Origin: Candidatus Avelusimicrobium pecoris
Lineage (GTDB): Bacteria > Elusimicrobiota > Elusimicrobia > Elusimicrobiales > Elusimicrobiaceae
Direction of reading: 5' to 3'
Length of the DNA stretch: 37,980 nt
Assembly: GCA_902761975.1 (NCBI GenBank)
Contig: CACWMG010000009.1
Coordinates: 1 to 37,980 of the forward strand
How positions within the stretch are numbered: position 1 is the stretch's first letter; the number at the start of each line of letters is the position of its first letter. The notes beneath the pieces were generated by a model that ran no database searches, was not told where the DNA came from, and worked only from the letters and a program-made list of their open reading frames with translations. Of this stretch, positions 22,965-29,473 are shown one piece after another. Position numbers and translations under genes: made by a program.

Positions 22965-24041
22965 ATGAAAGCGCTTAACATAGAGCAAATTACCCAAATT
23001 ACACAAACCGAAGCGTCCGCATCCACCGACGTACAAATTACGGACTTGTGCGCGCTGGAAAACGCACACGAGGGCGGCATTTGTTACGTAACTTCGTTGG
23101 AAAAACCGGAGCTTTTAGCACAGCTTAAATCCTCGGCCGTTTTTGTACCGGTGGCGGCCAAAGGCCAAAATTTACCCTTTCACGGGGTCCTGTTGTACGC
23201 GCAAAACCCGGAGTGGGCCTTTGTACTCCTGATGCGCTACGCAGATGCCCAATTTCAAAAACACACCCCCGGCATCCACCCCACCGCCGTCATTAGCCCC
23301 AACGCCACCCTGGGCCAAAACGTCAGCGTGGGGGCCTACACCGTCATTGAAGACGGCGTAAAAATTGGCGACAACACCGTCATTTTCCCGCAGTGCTATA
23401 TCGGCAAAGACGTTACCGTGGGCAAAAACTGTACCATTTACCCGCAAGTAGTCATCCGCGAACAATGCGTATTAAAAGATTACGTCATCTTGCAGGCGGG
23501 GGCCAAAATTGGTAGCGACGGCTTTGGTTTTACCTTTCACGACGGCCGCCACCAAAAAATCCCGCAAATCGGTAACGTGGTTATCGGCAATGATGTGGAA
23601 ATCCAATCCAACACCTGTATTGACCGCGCCAAAATTGCCAGCACCGTGATTGGGGACAACACCAAAATTGATAACCTGGTACAAATCGGCCACAATGTGC
23701 GCGTAGGGATGAGCTCTATTTGCTGTGCGCAAGTGGGTGTAGCCGGCACCACCGATATTGGCAACGGCGTTATTTTAGCCGGGCAAGTGGGCCTGGCCGG
23801 ACACATGACCATTGGCGACCGCGCCCAAGTGGGTGCGCAATCGGGCGTGATGACCTCTATCCCGGCGGGGCAAACGTATTTTGGCTACCCGGCCATGCCC
23901 CAGCGCGAGGCGTTTAAACAGCAAGTCATCTTGCGCAAAATGCCCGAGATGTACAAAGAATTTCAAAAATTCCAAAAACAAGCGGCCGAACTTCAAAAAC
24001 TTTCCTTCTTCGGCAAGCTCAAAAAATTGTTAGGACGTTAA
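22965..24041 (+). CDS. lpxD: UDP-3-O-acylglucosamine N-acyltransferase
   Basis: This 358-residue enzyme performs the third step of lipid A synthesis, adding a hydroxyacyl chain from acyl carrier protein to the 2-amine. The N-terminal uridine-binding domain (about 1-98) is followed by left-handed beta-helix hexapeptide repeats (about 103-300) and a C-terminal helical tail. The catalytic histidine is His243 in QIGHNVRVG, with SDGFGFTFHDG just before it. Length is typical (about 340-360). It has a good ribosome binding site (AAGGGGG) and is followed by lpxC after 2 nt. Confidence 0.96.
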   Translation: MKALNIEQITQITQTEASASTDVQITDLCALENAHEGGICYVTSLEKPELLAQLKSSAVFVPVAAKGQNLPFHGVLLYAQNPEWAFVLLMRYADAQFQKHTPGIHPTAVISPNATLGQNVSVGAYTVIEDGVKIGDNTVIFPQCYIGKDVTVGKNCTIYPQVVIREQCVLKDYVILQAGAKIGSDGFGFTFHDGRHQKIPQIGNVVIGNDVEIQSNTCIDRAKIASTVIGDNTKIDNLVQIGHNVRVGMSSICCAQVGVAGTTDIGNGVILAGQVGLAGHMTIGDRAQVGAQSGVMTSIPAGQTYFGYPAMPQREAFKQQVILRKMPEMYKEFQKFQKQAAELQKLSFFGKLKKLLGR

Positions 24042-24043
24042 GT

Positions 24044-24868
24044 ATGAGAAAAACGATTCAAAATTCTACCGTCGTCACTGGCATTGGGCTTCACACCGGG
24101 GCCCCCTCCACCATGACGTTTAAACCCAGCCAAAACGGCATTACGTTTTTGCGGACCGATTTACCGGGGGCAACCCCCATTGTGGCACACGTAAGCAACG
24201 TGGGTTCTACCTTGCGCGGCACCAACCTTAAAAACAACACCGCCGAGGTATGGACTATTGAGCACGCCATGTCGGCCCTGCACGCCTTGGGAATTACCGA
24301 CGTAGCCGTAGAAATGGACGGCCCCGAACCGCCGGTAACCGACGGCGCGAGCGACCTATACGTGGACGCCCTTTTAAAAGCCGGCATCCGCGAACTGGGC
24401 ACCGAGCAACCCCTCCTAAACATCAAGCAAAAAATCACCTATACGTGCGGCAATATTCTTTACTCAGCCGAGCCGGCAGACAAACTGACGTTCACCTTTG
24501 TCTATCGCCACAAACACCCGCTCGTGGCCCATTTGGAATATACGTTTGAATTTACCCAGCAAAACTATATTGAGCAAATTGCCCGCGCGCGCACGTTTGG
24601 TTTTGAAGAAGAACTGGAATTTTTAAAAGCGCACGGACTGGCCAAGGGCGGCAACCTGGAAAATGCCGTCATTATCGGCAAAGACAAATTTATTAACGAA
24701 CGCCGCTTCCCCGACGAGCCCGTACGCCACAAGCTACTGGACCTGATTGGGGATATTTCCCTTACCGGGCGCAAACTGCCGCCGCTGGATATCCGCTGTG
24801 AATGTGGCGGGCATAAACATAACATCATTTTTGCTAGCATTTTGCTAGCCAATTCGGAGGACAAATGA
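24044..24868 (+). CDS. lpxC: UDP-3-O-acyl-N-acetylglucosamine deacetylase
   Basis: This 274-residue enzyme catalyses the committed step of lipid A synthesis, removing the N-acetyl group. Zinc ligands are His74 in WTIEHAMSAL, His229 and Asp233 in RHKLLDLIGD; the catalytic Glu73 and a C-terminal His (257 or 259, in GGHKHN) complete the site. It is a stand-alone LpxC, not fused to FabZ as in Bacteroidota. The stop overlaps the fabZ start (ATGA), so the two are translationally coupled. Confidence 0.96.
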   Translation: MRKTIQNSTVVTGIGLHTGAPSTMTFKPSQNGITFLRTDLPGATPIVAHVSNVGSTLRGTNLKNNTAEVWTIEHAMSALHALGITDVAVEMDGPEPPVTDGASDLYVDALLKAGIRELGTEQPLLNIKQKITYTCGNILYSAEPADKLTFTFVYRHKHPLVAHLEYTFEFTQQNYIEQIARARTFGFEEELEFLKAHGLAKGGNLENAVIIGKDKFINERRFPDEPVRHKLLDLIGDISLTGRKLPPLDIRCECGGHKHNIIFASILLANSEDK

Positions 24869-25353
24869 GCACGAAAAACAATTTAGCCCATTTTTTGACG
24901 CTGCCTGTACTTCAAACCATTAACCAGGAGCAAATCAAAAAAACCATCCCGCACCGCGAGCCGTTCCTACTGGTGGACGAAGTGCGCGTATTAGAAGACG
25001 GAAAAAAATATATGGGCATTCGCCACGTCAGCGCAGATGAGTACTATTTTAAAGGGCACTTTCCGGGTAGCCCGGTCATGCCGGGAGTCCTGGTGGTGGA
25101 AAGTATGTCCCAGGCGTTTGGCGGGGCCATTATGAACCGTATTTCCCACGGGCGCGAAAACGCTATCCCGCTTTTCTTAAGCATTGACGAAGCCAAATTC
25201 CGCGGCATGGTACGCCCCGGGGACACTTTACAAATGCCCTTGGAAATACTAAGATTAGGGAAAATATCCAAAATTTATGCGGAGGCCTACGTGAACGGCA
25301 AATTATGCGCCCAGGCCACCCTCAATTTTATTTTAGGAGAAAAACATGTCTAA
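24865..25353 (+). CDS. fabZ: 3-hydroxyacyl-[ACP] dehydratase
   Basis: This 162-residue hot-dog-fold enzyme dehydrates 3-hydroxyacyl-ACP during fatty acid elongation. The catalytic pair is His65 in FKGHFPGSPVMPG and Glu79 in VVESMSQ. It competes for the same hydroxyacyl-ACP that LpxA and LpxD use, which explains its place in the lipid A operon. It overlaps lpxC by 4 bp and lpxA by 8 bp. Confidence 0.96.
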   Translation: MSTKNNLAHFLTLPVLQTINQEQIKKTIPHREPFLLVDEVRVLEDGKKYMGIRHVSADEYYFKGHFPGSPVMPGVLVVESMSQAFGGAIMNRISHGRENAIPLFLSIDEAKFRGMVRPGDTLQMPLEILRLGKISKIYAEAYVNGKLCAQATLNFILGEKHV

Positions 25354-26146
25354 TATACACCCTACTGCTATTATCCATCCTAGTGCTAAAATTGACCCTT
25401 CTACCGTAGTAGGCCCCTACGCTGTGATTGGGGAAGACGTGCAAATCGGCAAAAACAACCACATTGGCCCTTTCTGCGTAATTGAAAACACCACTATGGG
25501 AGACAATAACGAACTGATTGCCAGCTGTTTTGTGGGCGTTAAACCGCAAGACCTTTCTTACAAAGGCGAACATACCCGCGTGGTCATGGGCAACGGCAAC
25601 AAAATCCGCGAGTGCGTCACCATCCACCGCTCCACGTTTGTGGATAAACCCACTACGCTGGGCGATAATAACCTTTTAATGGCTAACTCCCACCTGGCGC
25701 ACGACGTGCACATGGGCAACAACTGTATTATTGCCAACTCTACCGGGATTGCCGGACACGTGATTGTAGAGGACCGCGTGGTCATGTCGGGCATGGTGGG
25801 CGTACACCAATTTTCCCGCGTGGGAACTATGGCCATGATTTCCGGCGGAGCCATGATTCCGGTAGACGTTCCCCCCTATTGTATTGCACAGGGCGAACGC
25901 GCCAAACTGGTGGGGCTGAACATTATAGGCATGCGCCGCGCAGGCCTTAACCGCCAAGTGATGTTGGAAATTAAACGTGCTTTTAAGCTGATGTTCCGCA
26001 GTGGCAAACGCCTGGAAGAAGCCATGAACGAATTGGAACAGGCCAAACCTTGCCAGGAAGTACAGCACCTCATTGATTTTTGCCGCGCCAGTGAGCGCGG
26101 TGTGATGGCTGCCAAAAAATCCATGCACGGGGACGCGGATGAGTAA
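25346..26146 (+). CDS. lpxA: UDP-N-acetylglucosamine acyltransferase
   Basis: This 266-residue enzyme performs the first lipid A step, 3-O-acylation of UDP-GlcNAc. Hexapeptide repeats of a left-handed beta helix start with HPTAIIHPSAKIDPSTVVG, and the catalytic His119 sits in NSHLAHDVHMGNN. The C-terminal helical domain includes GLNIIGMRRAGLNRQVM. Ribosome binding site AGGAGAAA lies inside the end of fabZ. The stop overlaps lpxI by 8 bp. Confidence 0.97.
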   Translation: MSNIHPTAIIHPSAKIDPSTVVGPYAVIGEDVQIGKNNHIGPFCVIENTTMGDNNELIASCFVGVKPQDLSYKGEHTRVVMGNGNKIRECVTIHRSTFVDKPTTLGDNNLLMANSHLAHDVHMGNNCIIANSTGIAGHVIVEDRVVMSGMVGVHQFSRVGTMAMISGGAMIPVDVPPYCIAQGERAKLVGLNIIGMRRAGLNRQVMLEIKRAFKLMFRSGKRLEEAMNELEQAKPCQEVQHLIDFCRASERGVMAAKKSMHGDADE

Positions 26147-26966
26147 CCCCAAAATCGGCATTTTAGCCGGCGAAGGGAAAATGCCGGTTTATATTGCCCG
26201 CAACGCCCGCGCGCGCGGGTATGACGTGTACGTGCTGTGTTTAAAAGGCAACGGCAAACCCGCCGATTATAAACCCTACGCGCAAGACACCGGACAAATC
26301 CGCCTGGGGCAACTGGGCGCGGGGATTGCGTTTTTTAAGGAGCGCGGCGTGCACGAGGTTGTCATGGCCGGGCGCGTACAGCACACCTCTATTTTCACCA
26401 ATTTAATGCCCGATAAGCGCGGCTTTGCTTTTTTGTCGTCGCTTAAAACCATGCAAACCAAGCAAATCCTCTCGCGCCTGATTGAGGAGTGCGCCAAGGA
26501 CGGCGTACACTTTGTAAATTCCGCGCTGTTTTTAGAGGATTTCTTCCCTAAAAAAGGCGTACTGTCTCGGCGGATGCCTACCGAAAACGAACAAAAAACT
26601 ATTGACTACGGTTTTCACATTGCCAAAGAAATTGCCACCCTGGATATTGGCCTTACGTGCGTGGTAAGCCAACAAGCCGTTATCGCCGTAGAAGGCATGG
26701 AGGGCACGGACAAATGTATTGCCCGCGCGGCTGAGCTATACAAGAAAAATGCCGAGAAAGACTCCCCGGTGGCCGTCGTCAAAGCGGCCCGGCCCAACCA
26801 GGATATGCGCTACGATTTGCCCGTCATTGGCAAAGGCACGCTTAAAAGCGTACACAAAGCGGGGTTCCCCATTTTGGCCTTTGAGGCCGAAAAAACGCTG
26901 GTGATGGACCTGGACGAAGTAATTGAACTAGCCAACAAGCTAAACATCTGCCTAGTAGCGGTGTAG
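26139..26966 (+). CDS. lpxI: UDP-2,3-diacylglucosamine pyrophosphatase LpxI
   Basis: This 275-residue protein is LpxI (formerly DUF1009), which hydrolyses UDP-2,3-diacylglucosamine to lipid X and UMP. It replaces LpxH in lineages that lack that enzyme. Landmarks are GILAGEGKMPVYIARNA at the N-terminus, HEVVMAGRV, and the C-terminal RPNQDMRYDLPVIG with Asp222 and Asp226, one of which matches the catalytic aspartate known from Caulobacter. It overlaps lpxA by 8 bp and ends the operon. lpxB, the next enzyme, is not in the window. Confidence 0.93.
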   Translation: MSNPKIGILAGEGKMPVYIARNARARGYDVYVLCLKGNGKPADYKPYAQDTGQIRLGQLGAGIAFFKERGVHEVVMAGRVQHTSIFTNLMPDKRGFAFLSSLKTMQTKQILSRLIEECAKDGVHFVNSALFLEDFFPKKGVLSRRMPTENEQKTIDYGFHIAKEIATLDIGLTCVVSQQAVIAVEGMEGTDKCIARAAELYKKNAEKDSPVAVVKAARPNQDMRYDLPVIGKGTLKSVHKAGFPILAFEAEKTLVMDLDEVIELANKLNICLVAV

Positions 26967-26967
26967 A

Positions 26968-26989
26968 TAACAGCGGACGCGATGCCTGT
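26968..26989. repeat. TAACAGCG palindrome, copy 2
   Basis: TAACAGCGGACGCG (26968-26981) followed by ATGCCTGTTTATACC. It shares the 8-base arm and the trailing TTATACC with the copy at 4349, but with the loop inverted and a degraded right arm. It lies between the lpxI stop and the 3' end of the third pilin gene. Confidence 0.4.
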
Positions 26990-27014
26990 TTATACCCCGG
27001 CAACCATTCCATAC

Positions 27015-27719
27015 TTATAACTTGATATGATATCCTTTATCTTGTCGACTATTTGACATCTGCCCGTTAGAAGGGTAATCATCTGCTAATGCTTTACAAA
27101 TTCGGTCACTAATACTGTCATCTTTAGCTGCCCAACATGTATAGTAACCAACTGAAAAATACTTTTCTACTTGAAGCACAATATTATCATTTTCCACTAA
27201 CGAACAATACATTGAAGTTCCATGTAATTTATCTGCTAAATACATAAAACACTTGAAACCTGGATAATTAACATAAGGGGTCATGGTTTCTTTTAAAGCC
27301 TCCGCATCTACAGTCTCCCCTGCAGGTAATTCTACATCCAACTCTTCAAAACTACCTGCATAGTTTCCATTTGCTAAATGATATGCTTGTTGAGCTGTAT
27401 CGATAGCTTTTATAATGGGTAACATACGCATCATTTTAGTTTTTCGTACAGCCACCTGATATTGCGGCACAGCCACCGCCGCCAATATACCTATGATAAG
27501 CACTACTACTAACAGTTCAATCAGCGTGAAACCCGTTAAATAAGGTGTCATCCCCGAGGAGCCTGTCCCGCAAGGTCGTAATGCGGGATCTAATCGGGGA
27601 TCCCCACCTTGTGTGTGGTGAAAGCATGCGTAGATTCCCGACAACATTCCTCGGCAATGACAATTTTTATTTACTATTTTTTGCGTTTCCCCCCGCCGGG
27701 TAATGTCTTGATACATCAT
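27015..27719 (-). CDS. type IV pilin-like protein with an extended leader
   Basis: This 234-residue protein has the pilin helix FTLIELLVVVLIIGILAAVA at residues 64-83, preceded by Gly63 (the -1 position). The ATG at 27719 follows an excellent AGGAGG site and starts MMYQDITRRG, very like a normal pilin leader, but a ~125-bp palindromic element is inserted just after this point and stays in frame, so the leader is 63 residues. An internal ATG at 27551 would give a normal 7-residue leader, MTPYLTG, but has no well-spaced ribosome binding site. The C-terminal domain has cysteines (FKCFMY, MYCSLVE, YTCWAA, ISDRICKAL). It may still be cut after Gly63, or may be poorly processed. Confidence 0.82.
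   Translation of the reverse strand: MMYQDITRRGETQKIVNKNCHCRGMLSGIYACFHHTQGGDPRLDPALRPCGTGSSGMTPYLTGFTLIELLVVVLIIGILAAVAVPQYQVAVRKTKMMRMLPIIKAIDTAQQAYHLANGNYAGSFEELDVELPAGETVDAEALKETMTPYVNYPGFKCFMYLADKLHGTSMYCSLVENDNIVLQVEKYFSVGYYTCWAAKDDSISDRICKALADDYPSNGQMSNSRQDKGYHIKL
27538..27664. mobile_element. MITE/REP-like palindromic element inside the pilin gene
   Basis: Ends are imperfect inverted repeats: TGTCATCCCCGAGG (27546-27559) and CCTCGGCAATGACA (27650-27663). The interior has hairpins TCCCGCA / TGCGGGA (27567 and 27582 regions) and ATCGGGGATCCCC. It carries no gene of its own, so it would depend on a transposase elsewhere. The flanks GCGTGAAACCC and GCGTTTCCCCCC look like a degenerate target duplication, but this is uncertain. 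Confidence 0.6.
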
Positions 27720-27741
27720 ATACTACCTCCTATTTTAAAAC

Positions 27742-27821
27742 TACCTCAAATTTGGCCGACAAAAAAGGCGGCGATTTTGTTAAAAGCAATTTGAGGTAAC
27801 CCTTAACAAATAATCGCCGCC
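27742..27821. repeat. interleaved inverted repeats (A-B-A'-B')
   Basis: TACCTCAAATT (27742-27752) pairs with AATTTGAGGTA (27788-27798), while GGCGGCGATT plus TTGTTAA (27767-27783) pairs with TTAACAA plus AATCGCCGCC (27803-27821). The order gives a pseudoknot-type topology. The first arm overlaps the putative pilin promoter (-10 TAAAAT at 27737-27732, minus strand). Confidence 0.65.
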
Positions 27822-27854
27822 TACCTATCCTCATAAAGGGGAACAGGCAAGACG

Positions 27855-27954
27855 CAGGCGACTATTTGTTGACCTCAAATTTGCGCGGGGAAAATTTCCC
27901 TTTGCTCGGTGTGGGCTTCCCCCACACTTCAACAAATAATCTCTTTACAAATTG
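27855..27954. repeat. further copies of the A and B modules and hairpins
   Basis: GGCGACTATTTGTTGACCTC (27857-27876) plus AAATTTG is an inverted, diverged copy of the A'-B' unit at 27787-27821. A partial copy, TCAACAAATAATC, follows at 27929-27941. Two hairpins lie between: GGGAAAATTTCCC (27888-27900) and GTGTGGG / CCCACAC (27909-27927). No gene is supported in 27720-28072. Confidence 0.55.
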
Positions 27955-27983
27955 TACCCATATTATAACAAAAATTCTTTTTC

Positions 27984-28013
27984 TTGTTTTTCAAATCCGT
28001 TTTATGATACTAT
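27984..28013 (+). promoter_or_regulatory. tpiA promoter
   Basis: -35-like TTGTTT (27984-27989), 18-nt spacer and extended -10 TGATACTAT (28005-28013). The leader to 28072 contains the small hairpin CCCG TTTTG CGGG (28028-28040). Confidence 0.55.
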
Positions 28014-28072
28014 GTAGAAGAGAGTGTCCCGTTTTGCGGGCCCCTACTACTTTATAATAAGAGGTCTTATAC

Positions 28073-28825
28073 ATGTCTAGAACACCGATTATTGCCGGAA
28101 ACTGGAAAATGCACAACACGATTGCCGAAGCAACCGCGTTGGTATCTGCCTTAAAACAAGCCGGTAACAAAAATCATGCCGAAATTATTATTGCTCCGTC
28201 TTACACCGCGCTCGCGGTAGCCGCGCACACCGCCAAAGGGAGCGAAATTAAAATTGCCGCCCAAGACGTGCATTGGGAAGATAAAGGCGCGTTCACCAGC
28301 GCCGTTTCCCCCGTGCAAGCCAAAGATGCCGGCGCCACCCACACCATTATCGGCCATAGCGAACGCCGCAGCGTATTTGGCGACACCGACGAAATTTTGA
28401 ATAAAAAAGTAGCCGCCGCCTTGCGCCATGGGCTTACGGTCATTTTCTGCGTAGGCGAAACGCTCCAAGAGCGCGAAGCCAATAAAACTTTGGACGTCAT
28501 TGCCGCCCAACTTACCAACGGCTTAAAAGGCTTCTCGGCCGAAGATTTAAAAGGTTTAATCATTGCCTATGAACCCGTATGGGCCATTGGCACGGGTAAA
28601 ACCGCCACGCCGGACCAAGCGCAAGAAGTACACGCCGCTATCCGCGCGCAACTGGCCAAAACCTACGGGGACGATTTTGCGCAAGCTACCCGCATTTTGT
28701 ACGGCGGCAGCGTAAAAGACAGCAACGTGGACGAAATTATGGCCAAAGAAGACGTGGACGGTGCCTTAGTGGGCGGCCAGTCTTTAATTGCGGACAAATT
28801 CGCCCGTATCATTAACTTTAACTAA
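28073..28825 (+). CDS. tpiA: triosephosphate isomerase
   Basis: This 250-residue cytoplasmic glycolytic enzyme interconverts dihydroxyacetone phosphate and glyceraldehyde 3-phosphate. Active site residues are Asn10 and Lys12 in GNWKMHN, His95 in IIGHSERR and Glu167 in AYEPVWAIGTG; the phosphate-binding loops GGSVKDSN and GALVGGQSL follow. Length is typical. deoC starts 3 nt after its stop; the pair links glycolysis with the triose product of deoxyribose breakdown. Confidence 0.98.
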   Translation: MSRTPIIAGNWKMHNTIAEATALVSALKQAGNKNHAEIIIAPSYTALAVAAHTAKGSEIKIAAQDVHWEDKGAFTSAVSPVQAKDAGATHTIIGHSERRSVFGDTDEILNKKVAAALRHGLTVIFCVGETLQEREANKTLDVIAAQLTNGLKGFSAEDLKGLIIAYEPVWAIGTGKTATPDQAQEVHAAIRAQLAKTYGDDFAQATRILYGGSVKDSNVDEIMAKEDVDGALVGGQSLIADKFARIINFN

Positions 28826-28828
28826 CAC

Positions 28829-29473
28829 ATGAACCCAGCCAAACTCATTGACCACACCCTGTTAAAACCGGCTGCCACACAGGCGCAAATTGAACGCCTG
28901 TGCCAAGAAGCGCGCACGTACGGCTTTGCCAGCGTATGCGTCAACCCGTATTGGGTAAAGTTTGCCAAAAAGCAACTAAAAGGCAGTGGCGTACACGTGT
29001 GTACGGTCATTGGGTTTGCGTTGGGGGCTACTACGCCTGCGGTCAAAGCGTTTGAAGCGCAACAGGCGGTTAAAGACGGTGCGGATGAGTTGGATATGGT
29101 GCTAAATATCGGTGCCTTAAAATCCGGCGATACCGCCACCGTTTTAAAAGATATCCGCGCCGTGCGTAAAGCGTGCCCGGGTAAAATTTTAAAAGTAATT
29201 TTAGAAACGTGCGAACTGACAGACCCGGAAAAAGTAACCGCCTGCCGGTTAGCCGCCAAAGCCGGGGCCGATTTTGTCAAAACGTCCACCGGTTTTAGCA
29301 GTGGCGGTGCTACGGCCAAGGACGTTGCACTGCTACGTAAATCTATCCCGGCGCAGATGCAGGTTAAAGCATCCGGCGGGGTACGTACGTGGGCTGATTT
29401 TAAAAAAATGACATCCGCAGGGGCCACCCGTATTGGCACGAGTGGCGGGGTGCGGATTGTAGAGGGAAAATGA
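28829..29473 (+). CDS. deoC: deoxyribose-phosphate aldolase
   Basis: This 214-residue class I aldolase splits deoxyribose 5-phosphate into glyceraldehyde 3-phosphate and acetaldehyde. The Schiff-base lysine is Lys151 in [10 protein letters not shown]; Asp89 in DELDMV and Lys178 region ([10 protein letters not shown]) complete the site. Length is in the short bacterial form. It links nucleoside salvage to TpiA upstream. The stop overlaps the next start (ATGA), coupling it to the DnaA-like gene. Confidence 0.96.
   Translation: MNPAKLIDHTLLKPAATQAQIERLCQEARTYGFASVCVNPYWVKFAKKQLKGSGVHVCTVIGFALGATTPAVKAFEAQQAVKDGADELDMVLNIGALKSGDTATVLKDIRAVRKACPGKILKVILETCELTDPEKVTACRLAAKAGADFVKTSTGFSSGGATAKDVALLRKSIPAQMQVKASGGVRTWADFKKMTSAGATRIGTSGGVRIVEGK

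Noticed and set aside
25676-26161. Long antisense frame opposite lpxA
   Set aside because: Conserved lpxA is intact on the plus strand, and the antisense peptide is His-rich from codon bias.
27742-27954. CRISPR array from repeated CCTCAAATT and AACAAATA motifs
   Set aside because: Copies are short, in mixed orientation and unevenly spaced, with no cas genes in the window.
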